A DNA stretch of 64,000 bases from Amycolatopsis australiensis (GTDB lineage Bacteria > Actinomycetota > Actinomycetes > Mycobacteriales > Pseudonocardiaceae): NCBI RefSeq assembly GCF_900119165.1, contig NZ_FPJG01000006.1, positions 3,100,001-3,164,000 on the forward strand, in the 5' to 3' direction. Numbering within the stretch: position 1 is the stretch's first letter; each line of letters begins with the position of its first letter. Made by a program: the position numbers and the translations under genes. The notes under the pieces were generated by a model. It worked only from the letters and a program-made list of their open reading frames with translations, was not told the origin of the DNA and did no database searches. This document shows positions 35,018 to 43,160 of this stretch, one piece after another.

Positions 35018-35938
35018 TCAGTCCCAGTCGATGCCGAACACGCCCGGGCCGAAGTCCAGCGCCACCGCGTGCACGCCGTCGCCGCCGTCGAGCTTCAAGG
35101 GGCGGCGGGTGCGGGCGCCGGTCGCGCCGTCGGCGTACTGCCAGCAGCGGTCCGGTGCCGTTCCCGGGTCGAACCGGACCTCCAGCAGGTACTCGCGCAC
35201 CGGGCGGCGGAACTCGCGGTAGTAGGTGTTGCGGCACTCCGGGTACGGCGGCCCGCCGTTGGTCAGCGTGTACTCGATCAGGTGCGTCTCGCCGCGGTCG
35301 ATCGGCCGGTCGAAGACCAGCTCCGCGACGATCAGCCCGTGTGCCTCGTCGACCTCCGCGCGCCCGACCCGGCAGTTGCGCACCGCGTGCAGCTCCGGCG
35401 GGCCGGCCGCCGGGTCGTCCTGGGTGTAGACGAGCAGCCACCGGTCCTGGCCGTCCGCGCCGGCCTGGAACACCGCGCGGGCGGTCACCGCGCGCTGGCC
35501 GCCGTCGCCGGCGATCTCGCACAGGTCGTGCAGCCCGACGAGCTTGAGCGGGTGCTGCCGGTCGAGCGCATCCGGCGCGCCGACCTTGTCCAGCAGCGGC
35601 TGGAGCGTTTCGCGCGGGAACGTCATGGGTTCGCCGGCCTGGCGTTTGCCCGCGCCGCCGCGGGGCCGGGGCGGCGGCAGCAGCCCGAGCAGCGACCCGG
35701 CGGGGACGTCGAGGATTTCTTCGAGCGTGCGCACGGCCGACAGCGAGCTCTGCCGCTCCGGCTGGCGCTTGCCCGACTGCCAGTAGCTCAGCGCGGTGAC
35801 ACTGACGACGACGCCGCGCGCCCGCAGCCGCGCCTGGATCCGGTCGAGCGAGAGCCCGCTGGTGGCGATCGCCGCGCGCAGCTGCGTGGCGAACGCGGTG
35901 CGCTCACCCTGCCGGCCGCCCGCCGTGCTGCCCGCCAT
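35018..35938 (-). CDS. HTH regulator of an uncharacterised actinobacterial family, copy B
   Basis: The 306-residue protein has an XRE-like HTH (about 15-72; LSLDRIQARLRARGVVVSVTALSYWQSGKRQPER) and a beta-rich C-terminal domain that ends in PGVFGIDWD. It is the paralog of the protein at 15587-16510: the HTH aligns without gaps and the central blocks DRWLLVYTQ and RGETHLIEYTL have counterparts there. The C-terminal domain contains many Cys/Trp/Tyr residues (YPECRNTYYREFRR, DRCWQYADG). The ATG at 35938 gives the shorter, conserved N-terminus. It stops 2 nt from the LuxR gene end. Targets unknown. Confidence 0.8.
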   Translation of the reverse strand: MAGSTAGGRQGERTAFATQLRAAIATSGLSLDRIQARLRARGVVVSVTALSYWQSGKRQPERQSSLSAVRTLEEILDVPAGSLLGLLPPPRPRGGAGKRQAGEPMTFPRETLQPLLDKVGAPDALDRQHPLKLVGLHDLCEIAGDGGQRAVTARAVFQAGADGQDRWLLVYTQDDPAAGPPELHAVRNCRVGRAEVDEAHGLIVAELVFDRPIDRGETHLIEYTLTNGGPPYPECRNTYYREFRRPVREYLLEVRFDPGTAPDRCWQYADGATGARTRRPLKLDGGDGVHAVALDFGPGVFGIDWD

Positions 35939-36246
35939 CGCCGATCCGACCGTCCCGTATCGTCCCCCGCCGATCTCCGACACGGTGCACGGTAGCAGGA
36001 TCCGCCCGCCCGCCACGCGGGCTCGCCTGCCGGCCGCGGCGACAGCGTCCGCTCGGGCGAACGGGCTAGTACTGGCAACTGTGAACCATTGCCCCGGCCT
36101 GGGCGGACGCGCTTGTATGACTTGCCTGCGCCGGTGGCCCCGCCTCCCCTCACGGCCCATCCGGGCGCCGGCGAACGGCCGTGAAAGCGGTTCCGGCTCC
36201 GGCTCACCCGGCCGCGTCGTGCGACCGGCCGCGGTGGCCGCGCGAT

Positions 36247-36288
36247 GACCGGTGGCCCGGCGACGCCCCCAGCGCCGGGCCACCGGTC
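36247..36288. terminator. Strong 16-bp hairpin without an obvious upstream gene
   Basis: GACCGGTGGCCCGGCG, a 10-base loop and CGCCGGGCCACCGGTC form a perfect stem. It has the shape of an actinobacterial terminator but no recognised gene ends here on either strand. It may end an unrecognised short transcript from the left or insulate the SDR operon. Confidence 0.5.
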
Positions 36289-36331
36289 TTGCCGCCGCCG
36301 TCCACCCGCCACCAGGAGCTTCGCTCCGCGG

Positions 36332-36346
36332 TTACTCTCCAGTAGC
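36332..36346 (+). promoter_or_regulatory. TTACTCTCCAGTAGC motif before the SDR operon
   Basis: This motif differs at one base from 29979-29993 and lies only 9 nt before the SDR ATG. If TACTCT is the -10 box, the transcript would begin close to the start codon, that is, almost leaderless. Confidence 0.35.
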
Positions 36347-36354
36347 ATGCCGGC

Positions 36355-37107
36355 ATGACGCTCCGGAAGAACATCCTGATCACCGGCGCGAGCAGCGGGC
36401 TCGGCGAAGGCATGGCCCGCCGGTTCGCCGCGGAGGGCCGCAACCTGGCGTTGTGCGCCCGCCGCACCGAACGCCTCGAGAACCTCGCGAAGGAGCTGGA
36501 AGCCGCGCACCCGGGGATCAAGGTCGTCACGCGCACGCTCGACGTCACCGACCACGACCGCGTGTTCGCCGTCTTCGCCGAATTCCGCGCCGAGCTGGGG
36601 TCCCTCGACCGGGTGATCGTGAACGCCGGGCTCGGCAAGGGGCAGCCGGTCGGCAAGGGCCGCTTCGACGCCAACCGCCAGACGCTGGAGGTCAACTTCG
36701 TCGCCGCGGCCGCCCAGATCGAGGCGGCCGCCGGGATCTTCCGCGAGCAGGGCGCCGGGCACCTGGTGGTGATCTCGTCGTTCAGCGCGATCCGCGGGCT
36801 GCCGGGCAACCTGACCGCGTACGCCGCGTCGAAGGCCGGGATCTCGGCGTTCGCCGACGGCACCCGGCACGAGCTGCGCCGCAAGGGCATCAAGGTCACC
36901 GACGTCCGGCCCGGCTACATCGAGTCGGAGATGAACGACCGGATCGGCCGCAACCCGTTGCTGGCCAAGGCCGACAGCGGCGCCCGCGCCCTGGTCAAGG
37001 CGATCGAGTCCGAGCCCGCTCGCGCGTACGTCCCGGCGTGGCCGTGGGTGCCGCTGAGCCTCGTGATGCGGGCGGTGCCGGGTTCGCTGCTGCGGAAGTT
37101 CGCGTGA
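36355..37107 (+). CDS. SDR family NAD(P)-dependent oxidoreductase
   Basis: The 250-residue protein is a classical short-chain dehydrogenase: cofactor motif GASSGLGEG (11-19), NAG (near 92), catalytic Ser in ISSFSAIRG and YAASK (near 163). It oxidises or reduces an alcohol/ketone, probably on a lipid or acyl-CoA because the next genes are of that kind. It is the first gene of a five-gene run; its stop overlaps the GTG of the kinase-like gene (GTGA). Confidence 0.9.
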   Translation: MTLRKNILITGASSGLGEGMARRFAAEGRNLALCARRTERLENLAKELEAAHPGIKVVTRTLDVTDHDRVFAVFAEFRAELGSLDRVIVNAGLGKGQPVGKGRFDANRQTLEVNFVAAAAQIEAAAGIFREQGAGHLVVISSFSAIRGLPGNLTAYAASKAGISAFADGTRHELRRKGIKVTDVRPGYIESEMNDRIGRNPLLAKADSGARALVKAIESEPARAYVPAWPWVPLSLVMRAVPGSLLRKFA

Positions 37108-38162
37108 ACGCCGCGGGCGAGGTCTGCGCGGAGGACGCCTTCGACGTCGCCGCGGTGCACGAGTGGCTGCGCACGAAGGTCGACGGCCTCGGCGCCGAGC
37201 CGCCGCGCGTCCGGCAGTATCCCGGCGGCGCGTCGAACCTCACCTACCTGCTGACCTACCCGGACCGCGAGCTGATCCTGCGCCGCCCGCCCGCCGGGCG
37301 CAAAGCCGCCTCGGCGCACGACATGCGGCGCGAGTACCGCGTGCAGCACGCGCTCAAGCCGGTGTTCCCGTACGTCCCGGAGATGATCGCGTTCGGTGAC
37401 GACCCGGCCGTGCTCGGCGGCGACTTCTACGTCATGGCGAAGCTGGACGGCCTGATCCTGCGCGGCGACCTGCCCGCCGGTCTCGAGCTGAGCCCGGAGC
37501 GGGCGCGCGAGCTGTCCGGCAAGGTGGTCGACCGGCTGGTGGACCTGCACGCCGTCGACGTCGAAGCCGCGGGACTGGCGGACCTCGGCAAGGGCGCGGG
37601 CTACGTCTCGCGGCAGATCCGCGGCTGGTCGGACCGGTACGTCGCGGCGCGCACGGACAACGTCGGCGACTTCGCCGAGGTCCGCGCGTGGCTGGCGGAC
37701 AACCAGCCGGCCGAGGTCAGGATCTGCCTGATCCACAACGACTACCGCCTCGACAACCTCGTCCTGGACGGCCCGTCGACGCTGAACATCACCGGCGTGC
37801 TCGACTGGGAGATGGCCACGCTCGGCGACCCGCTGATGGAGCTGGGCAGCACACTGGCCTACTGGGTCCAGGCCGACGACGACGAGGTCATGCGGGCCGG
37901 CCGCCGCCAGCCGACGCACTTGCCGGGCATGCTCACGCGCGAAGAGTTCGTCGCGCGCTACGCCGGGAAGACCGGGCTCGCGGTCGGGGACTGGCGGTTC
38001 TACGAGGTCTACGGCCTGTTCCGGCTCGCCGCGGTGCTGCAGCAGCTGTACCGGCGCTACCACGACGGTGCCACGCGCAACCCGGCGTTCAAGGACTTCT
38101 GGCAGTTCGTCGGTTACCTCGACTGGCGCTGCCGCGAGATCATCGCGAAGGGACGTGGCTGA
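37104..38162 (+). CDS. APH-type phosphotransferase (ACAD10/11- or FadE36-like kinase)
   Basis: The 352-residue protein belongs to the aminoglycoside-phosphotransferase-like family found next to acyl-CoA metabolism genes, and to the kinase domain of ACAD10/11. Landmarks are YPGGASNLTYLLTY (nucleotide loop), the catalytic loop IHNDYRLDNLV (near 212-222) and the metal site VLDWEMATLGDPLMELG. In known systems such kinases phosphorylate 4-hydroxyacyl-CoA so that phosphate can leave; here that is inference. It overlaps the SDR stop by 4 nt and touches the next gene without a gap. Confidence 0.85.
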   Translation: MNAAGEVCAEDAFDVAAVHEWLRTKVDGLGAEPPRVRQYPGGASNLTYLLTYPDRELILRRPPAGRKAASAHDMRREYRVQHALKPVFPYVPEMIAFGDDPAVLGGDFYVMAKLDGLILRGDLPAGLELSPERARELSGKVVDRLVDLHAVDVEAAGLADLGKGAGYVSRQIRGWSDRYVAARTDNVGDFAEVRAWLADNQPAEVRICLIHNDYRLDNLVLDGPSTLNITGVLDWEMATLGDPLMELGSTLAYWVQADDDEVMRAGRRQPTHLPGMLTREEFVARYAGKTGLAVGDWRFYEVYGLFRLAAVLQQLYRRYHDGATRNPAFKDFWQFVGYLDWRCREIIAKGRG

Positions 38163-38819
38163 GTGGGCGCGATCTACCTGGTCCGGCACGGGCAGGCGTC
38201 CTTCGGCGCGTCCGACTACGACGCGCTGTCGCCGCGTGGCTTCGAGCAGTCCACTGTGGTCGGTGCGGAACTGCTGCGGCGCAACGTCTCCTTCAGCCGG
38301 ATCCGGTCGGGGACGCTGGCGCGGCAGCGGGACACCGCGGCCACGGCGCTGAAGGTCCTCGGCACCGACGTGCCGGTGGTCGAGGACCCGCGCTGGAACG
38401 AGTACGACCACGTCGACATCGCCCGGCACCACGCCGGCGGCGCGCCGCAGGAGGACTCCCGCGCCTACCAAGGCGTCCTGGACGCCGCCCTCACGGCGTG
38501 GACGGCGGCCGGCGCGGACGGGCCGTGCGCCGAGACGTGGCCCGCCTTCCTCGCGCGCTGCCGCGGTGCCCTCGAAGACCTGGTGACGTCGCTGGGCAAG
38601 GGCGAGCACGCGCTGGTGTTCACCTCCGGCGGCGTGATCGCGACGCTCTGCGGCCTGCTGCTGGGGACGCCCGAAACCGGGCTGCTCAAGCTCAACCGCG
38701 TCACGGTCAACGGCGGGATCACGAAGCTGGTGTCCGGGCGCGGCGGAGTCACGCTCTTGTCGTTCAACGAGCATCCGCACTTCGAAGCGGACGCCGCCCA
38801 GCTGCTCACCTACCGGTAG
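38163..38819 (+). CDS. Histidine phosphatase family protein
   Basis: The 218-residue protein has the phosphohistidine signature LVRHGQASFG (6-15) and the second catalytic half TSGGVIATL with the usual His replaced by Ser/Gly context, so activity should be checked. GTG 38163 follows the kinase stop directly, with AAGGGA upstream. It likely dephosphorylates a small metabolite. The 20-nt sequence at 38249-38268 inside the gene recurs at 42675. Confidence 0.82.
   Translation: MGAIYLVRHGQASFGASDYDALSPRGFEQSTVVGAELLRRNVSFSRIRSGTLARQRDTAATALKVLGTDVPVVEDPRWNEYDHVDIARHHAGGAPQEDSRAYQGVLDAALTAWTAAGADGPCAETWPAFLARCRGALEDLVTSLGKGEHALVFTSGGVIATLCGLLLGTPETGLLKLNRVTVNGGITKLVSGRGGVTLLSFNEHPHFEADAAQLLTYR
38249..38268 (+). 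repeat. 20-nt exact repeat, copy 1 (in the histidine phosphatase gene)
   Basis: GTCCACTGTGGTCGGTGCGG occurs here and at 42675-42694 in an unrelated gene transcribed the other way. Here it uses the unusual codons ACT and GGT, rare in this window, which hints at selection on the DNA. Confidence 0.6.
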
Positions 38820-38829
38820 GAGACACCCG

Positions 38830-39747
38830 ATGCGGTTCGGCGAAGTCACGCTCTTCCCGGTGAACGGGCACGGCCCCGAAGACGTCGTGGTCGACGGCGA
38901 AGGCCGGATCTACACCGGCGTCGACGACGGGCGGATCCTGCGGCTGTCGCCCGACGGCAAACGCATCGACGTCATCGCCGACACCGGCGGCCGCCCGCTC
39001 GGGCTGGAGCTGTACGGCGAAGACGAGCTGCTGGTCTGCGACGCCCGCGCGGGCCTGCTGGTGGTCCCGCTTCCGGGTGGCGCGGTGACGACCCTGGCCA
39101 CGTCCGCGCTGGGGCTGGACTTCGTGTTCTGCAACAACGCGGCGGTGGCGGCGGACGGCACGGTGTACTTCACGGACTCCTCACGCCGGTTCGGCATCGA
39201 CCGGTGGCGTGCCGACCTGATCGAGCAGACCGCGGGCGGCCGGCTCCTGCGCCGCACCCCGGACGGGAAGATCGACCTGCTGCTCGACGGCCTCCAGTTC
39301 GCGAACGGCGTCGCGCTGGCCCCGGACGAGTCGTTCGTCGCGGTGGCCGAGACGGGCGCGTTCCGGGTGTCCCGGGTCTGGCTGGACGACGGCCGCACGG
39401 ACGTGCTCGCCGACGGGCTGTGGGGCTTCCCGGACAACATCTCGACGGGCTCGGACGGGCTGATCTGGATCACGCAGGCGTCCCCGCGGGTGCCGGCACT
39501 GGACGTGGCCCGCCGGCTGCCGCCGTTCCTGCGGGCGGGGATCCGGGCGCTTCCGGCGTCGCTGCAGCCGCGGCCGGGCCGCGAAGTGGGCGTGCTGGGC
39601 GTGACGGCCGACGGTGCGGTGGCGCGGGAACTGCGCGGCGAGATCCCGGGTTTCCACATGCTGGTGGGCGTCCGCGAATGGCGGGGCAGGCTGTATTTCG
39701 GCTCGCTGGAGGAGTCGGCGATCGCGGTGACGGCTAGCATCGGGTGA
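38830..39747 (+). CDS. SMP-30/gluconolactonase-like (strictosidine-synthase-like) protein
   Basis: The 305-residue six-bladed beta-propeller shows GPEDVVVDGEGRIYTG, FCNNAAVAADGTVYFTDSS, GLQFANGVALAPDESFVAVAET and GFPDNISTGSDGLIWI, which is the strictosidine-synthase-like branch with Ca-binding Asn/Asp residues. These enzymes hydrolyse lactones. TAGGAG precedes ATG 38830. It is separated from the histidine phosphatase gene by 10 nt and overlaps the VOC gene by one base (TGATG). Confidence 0.88.
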   Translation: MRFGEVTLFPVNGHGPEDVVVDGEGRIYTGVDDGRILRLSPDGKRIDVIADTGGRPLGLELYGEDELLVCDARAGLLVVPLPGGAVTTLATSALGLDFVFCNNAAVAADGTVYFTDSSRRFGIDRWRADLIEQTAGGRLLRRTPDGKIDLLLDGLQFANGVALAPDESFVAVAETGAFRVSRVWLDDGRTDVLADGLWGFPDNISTGSDGLIWITQASPRVPALDVARRLPPFLRAGIRALPASLQPRPGREVGVLGVTADGAVARELRGEIPGFHMLVGVREWRGRLYFGSLEESAIAVTASIG

Positions 39748-40130
39748 TGCTGACCAACCTGCGCTTCGAAGCCCGCCTCCCGACGCAGGACCTGGCCCGC
39801 GCCCGCCGCTGGTACCGCGAGAAGCTGGGCCTCGAGCCGGCGGAGGAGCGCGAAGGCGGCCTGCGGTACGAGGGTGTTTCGGGCGTGTTCTGCCTGTATG
39901 CGTCGTCGGGCGCGTCCGACGGGTCGTTCACGCAGGTGGCGTTCTACGTCGACGACCTCGACGAGACGGTCGCGGCGCTGCGGGACCGTGGCGTGGTGTT
40001 CGAGGATTACGGGGACGGCGCAATCGTGGAGATCCGCGGCAACTACCCGAGCAAGGGCACGGGCGAGCGCGCGGCCTGGTTCCGCGACAGCGAAGGCAAC
40101 CTCATCGGCCTCGGTGAGATCGTGCCCTAG
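39747..40130 (+). CDS. VOC superfamily protein
   Basis: The 127-residue protein has the glyoxalase/dioxygenase fold with paired beta-alpha-beta modules (FEARLPTQDLARARRWYREKLGLEP; QVAFYVDDLDETVAALRDRGV) and a C-terminal Glu-containing end FRDSEGNLIGLGEIVP. It may be a lyase, an isomerase or a binding protein. ATG 39747 shares its first base with the stop of the upstream gene. Its end overlaps the enoyl-CoA hydratase gene by 4 nt. Confidence 0.85.
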   Translation: MLTNLRFEARLPTQDLARARRWYREKLGLEPAEEREGGLRYEGVSGVFCLYASSGASDGSFTQVAFYVDDLDETVAALRDRGVVFEDYGDGAIVEIRGNYPSKGTGERAAWFRDSEGNLIGLGEIVP

Positions 40131-40954
40131 CGGCCCGTCCAGCGGGGTTCCCGCCCGGCCGTCCACGCCGCGTAGAACTCCTTGTGGTCCTTGGCCGTCA
40201 TCAGCAGCGCCTGCGTGATCGCCTCCAGCTCGATCGCGCTGCCCAGGTCCATGTCCAGCTCCCGGGTCAGCAGCACCTTCGTCGTCGCGTACGCCAGTGC
40301 CGGGCCGTCCGCCAGGCGGCGCGCCAACGCCGACGCCGTCGAGGCCAGCTCGTCGTCCGGGACCACCTGGGAAGCCAGCCCGATCTCCGCCGCGCGCGCC
40401 GCCGGGATCTTGTCGCCCAGGATCAGCAGCTCCGTCGCGCGGCCCAGGCCGACCAGGCGGGGCAGCAGGTACGCCGAGCCCATGTCCGCGCCGGCCAGGC
40501 CGACCTTCGTGAACAGGAACGCGAACTTCGCCGACTCGGCCAGCAGGCGGAAGTCGCTGGCCAGCGCGATCACCGAGCCCGCGCCCGCCGCGACGCCGTT
40601 GACCGCCGCGATCACCGGCAGCGGGCACTCGCGCAGCGCCTTCACCACCGCGCCCGTCATGCGCGTGAACTCCAGCAGCTGCGCCGTCTCGAACTTCTGC
40701 AGCTCGCCGATGATCTCCTCGACGTCGCCGCCGGAGCAGAAGCCGCGGCCCCGCCCGGTGATCACCAGCACCCGCACGTCCTCGTGCTGCGGCAGCTCGG
40801 TGACCAGGTCGCGCAGGTCGGCGTAGACGTCGAAGGTCAGCGCGTTCAGCTTGTCCGGGCGGGTGAACGTCACGGTCGCCACCCCGCCGGACACCGTGAA
40901 CTCGAAGTGCTCCCACTCCTTCGTCAGGGGCGCGGTCGCGCGGAACGGGCTCAT
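40127..40954 (-). CDS. Enoyl-CoA hydratase/isomerase (crotonase) family protein
   Basis: The 275-residue protein is a crotonase-fold enzyme: oxyanion-hole segments RGFCSGGDVEEI (near 73) and NGVAAGAGSVIALASDFRL (near 118). At the first catalytic Glu position of classical hydratases (PE before GxxPGxGG) it has TK in FLFTKVGLAGADMGSAYLL, while the second Glu position is kept (RATELLILG). So it may be an isomerase, hydrolase or other crotonase rather than a hydratase. It is the last gene of the creatininase-ligase-SDR operon. GGAGG lies nine nt before ATG 40954, which overlaps the SDR stop. Confidence 0.87.
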   Translation of the reverse strand: MSPFRATAPLTKEWEHFEFTVSGGVATVTFTRPDKLNALTFDVYADLRDLVTELPQHEDVRVLVITGRGRGFCSGGDVEEIIGELQKFETAQLLEFTRMTGAVVKALRECPLPVIAAVNGVAAGAGSVIALASDFRLLAESAKFAFLFTKVGLAGADMGSAYLLPRLVGLGRATELLILGDKIPAARAAEIGLASQVVPDDELASTASALARRLADGPALAYATTKVLLTRELDMDLGSAIELEAITQALLMTAKDHKEFYAAWTAGREPRWTGR

Positions 40955-41643
40955 TTCTGGATTCCTCCGCCGTCGAGTACGAGGGTCTGGCCGTTGATCG
41001 CGGCGGCTTCCGGCGCCGCCAGGAAGGCGACGGCGAACGCCACCTCCTCCGGTTCGAGCAGCCTGCCGAGCGGGGACGCCGCCGCCAGCGCCGCCTCCGC
41101 TTCGGCGGGATCGCGGCCCGTGCGTTCGCGGATCCGCGCCACCGACGCCGCCGTCATGCCGGTGCGCACGAACGCCGGGCACACCGCGTTCGCCGTGACG
41201 CCGGTGCCCGCCAGTTCCGCCGCGACCGCGCGCATCAGCCCGACCGCGGCGTGCTTCGACGCCGTGTACCCGGCCGTGTAGCGGTAGCCGGCGTGGGACG
41301 CCGTCGACGCGACCGTGACGATCCGGCCGCGGTCGCGCTCACGCATCCCCGGCAGCACCGCCCGGGTGCACAGGAACGCGCCGGTCGCGTTCACCTCGAA
41401 CTGCCCGCGCCAGTCGTCGAGCGACGTCTTGGCCGCCGGCGCGCTCGAGGAGATCCCGGCGTTGTTCACCAGCACGTCCACCGGCCCCGCCGACGCGAAG
41501 TAATCCGTCACGGCCCGCTCGTCGGTGACGTCGCATTCGGCGCGGCCGGGCGCGCGCACCTCGTCGCCCGCGGCGCGGAACCGGGCGGCGATCGCCGCGC
41601 CGATGCCGCGCGTGCCGCCCGTGACGACGACCAGGCGGCTCAC
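40951..41643 (-). CDS. SDR oxidoreductase of the tryptophan/aryl-CoA cluster
   Basis: The 230-residue FabG-like protein has GGTRGIGAA (9-17), NNAG, the catalytic Ser in VASTASHAGYRY and YTASK (near 143), and ends in VLDGGG. It overlaps the ligase stop and the hydratase start by 4 nt each, so it acts in the same pathway. A reduction or oxidation at a CoA thioester side chain is likely, but the substrate is unknown. Confidence 0.88.
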   Translation of the reverse strand: MSRLVVVTGGTRGIGAAIAARFRAAGDEVRAPGRAECDVTDERAVTDYFASAGPVDVLVNNAGISSSAPAAKTSLDDWRGQFEVNATGAFLCTRAVLPGMRERDRGRIVTVASTASHAGYRYTAGYTASKHAAVGLMRAVAAELAGTGVTANAVCPAFVRTGMTAASVARIRERTGRDPAEAEAALAAASPLGRLLEPEEVAFAVAFLAAPEAAAINGQTLVLDGGGIQK

Positions 41644-43160
41644 GAGCGGGCCGCCAGCGCGCGCCGGTCGAGCTTTCCGTTGGCGGTACGGGGAAGTTCC
41701 GTCATGAACACGACCTCGCGGGGGTACTTGTGCTTGGCCAGGTGGGCTTTCGCGTGGTCTTTCAGCTCGTCCGCCGCCACCTCGGCATCACCGCGCAGGA
41801 CGACGTACGCGCGCGGCACGACCAGGCCGCCGGTCTCGTGCCCGACCACGGCGCAGTCCAGCACCGCCGGGTGGCCGAGCAGGCAGTCCTCGATCTCGCC
41901 GGGCGCGACGAACACCCCGCCGACCTTGAGCAGCGCGTCGGCGCGGCCGTGGTGGCGGAAGAACCCGCCGGCGTCCCGGCTGAACAGGTCGCCGGAGGTG
42001 AGCGTGTCGCCGTCGAACGTCTTCGCGGACTTCTCCGGGTCGCCGTGGTATTCCAGCGCGATCGTCGGACCGGTCACCCGCAGCGGCCCGATCTCCCCGT
42101 CCGGCAACGGGTTTCCCAGCTCGTCGACGACCTGGGCGGTGTACCCGGGCACGGGCGTGCCGAGCGTGCCGATCTTCGCCTCGCCCGGCCGGTTCGACAG
42201 GTAGATGTGGTACGCCTCCGACGAGCCGATCCCGTCCACGACCGGCACCCCGAACGTCGCGTCCCACTTCCGGTGCAGCTGCGAGGGCAGTGCTTCGCCC
42301 GCCGACGTCGTCATCCGCAGGCAGCCGAGGTCCTGCCCGGCCGCGGCCGGGTGCGCGACCATCGCGCTCATCATGGTCGGCACGTTGACCAGGACGGTCG
42401 GGCGGTACTTCGCGATCAGCGCGAAGATCAGGTCGGCCGTGCTGCGTTCGGCGAAGGCGATCCCGGCCGCGCCGACCCCGAACGGGAACAGCGCCACCAG
42501 GTCGCGCGCGTACCCGAAGAACAGCTTCGGCACGGCCAGGATCCGGTCGCCCTCCCGCAGCCCGAGCACCTGGACCGCGTACCGCTCGAAGCTTTCGAGC
42601 GGGCTGCGCAGCGGGTGCACGCACGCCTTGGGCGCGCCGGTGCTGCCGGTGGTGAACTTCCAGATGCCGATGTCGTCCACTGTGGTCGGTGCGGCTTCGA
42701 GGACGTCCGGTGCCGCGTCGACGAGTGTCCGGAATGGACGCTCGCCGGGTCGCAGCTCGTGCTCCGGTACGCCGGTGACCAGCAGGTTCCGCGCACCCGC
42801 CGCGCGCAGGGCGGGCAGCGTGACGGCGTCCGCGATCACCGCGACGGCTTCGGTGTAGCCGAGGTAGTACGCGTAGTCCTTGGGCTGCAGGAACGGGTAG
42901 ACCTCGGCGGTGACCGCGCCGATCTTCTGCGCGCCGTACCAGGTGGCGACGAACTCGTCGCCGTCGCTCAACGCCAGCAGCACCCGCTGTCCTCTTCGGA
43001 CACCGGCGTCACGCAGCACGTTGCCGACGCGGTTGGCCAGCCGGGCCAGCTCGGCGTAGCTGACCGCGCGGTCGCCGACCAGCAGGGCGGTCCGCTCGCC
43101 GCGGCCCTCGGTGACGTGCCGGTCGAGGAAGTGGGTGGCGAGGTTGAACGGCTCACTCAC
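41640..43160 (-). CDS. Benzoate-CoA ligase family enzyme (candidate anthranilate-CoA ligase)
   Basis: This 506-residue AMP-binding enzyme belongs to the benzoate-CoA ligase group: P-loop KFTTGSTGAPKACVHPL (near 167), the SAGEALPSQL block (near 290), DGIGSSEAYHIYLSNRPGE (motif A5), FRHHGRADALLKVGGVFVAPGEIED (near 395) and the C-terminal NGKLDRRAL with catalytic Lys. Family members activate benzoate, 2-aminobenzoate or hydroxybenzoates. Because kynureninase, which releases anthranilate, is encoded in the facing operon, anthranilate is the most likely substrate (inference). It overlaps the creatininase-family gene by 8 nt. Confidence 0.88.
   Translation of the reverse strand: MSEPFNLATHFLDRHVTEGRGERTALLVGDRAVSYAELARLANRVGNVLRDAGVRRGQRVLLALSDGDEFVATWYGAQKIGAVTAEVYPFLQPKDYAYYLGYTEAVAVIADAVTLPALRAAGARNLLVTGVPEHELRPGERPFRTLVDAAPDVLEAAPTTVDDIGIWKFTTGSTGAPKACVHPLRSPLESFERYAVQVLGLREGDRILAVPKLFFGYARDLVALFPFGVGAAGIAFAERSTADLIFALIAKYRPTVLVNVPTMMSAMVAHPAAAGQDLGCLRMTTSAGEALPSQLHRKWDATFGVPVVDGIGSSEAYHIYLSNRPGEAKIGTLGTPVPGYTAQVVDELGNPLPDGEIGPLRVTGPTIALEYHGDPEKSAKTFDGDTLTSGDLFSRDAGGFFRHHGRADALLKVGGVFVAPGEIEDCLLGHPAVLDCAVVGHETGGLVVPRAYVVLRGDAEVAADELKDHAKAHLAKHKYPREVVFMTELPRTANGKLDRRALAARS
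42675..42694 (+). repeat. 20-nt exact repeat, copy 2 (inside the ligase gene)
   Basis: GTCCACTGTGGTCGGTGCGG, identical to 38249-38268 and on the same DNA strand, although this gene is read from the other strand. Confidence 0.6.

Larger units (their letters stand above)
35939..36354. other. Intergenic region of 416 nt
   Basis: I find no convincing gene here. It must contain the promoter of the HTH gene on the left; the AT-richer stretch CTAGTACTGGCAACTGTGAACC (36064-36085) is a candidate, read on the minus strand. A 55-codon plus-strand frame from GTG 36079 contains HCPGLGGRACMTCL but has no clear ribosome binding site or family. The right part holds a strong hairpin (36247-36288) and the promoter-like motif of the SDR gene. 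Confidence 0.5.

Noticed and set aside
36079..36246. Small Cys-containing protein of 55 residues
   Set aside because: No clear ribosome binding site and no recognised family; kept only as a remark on the intergenic region.
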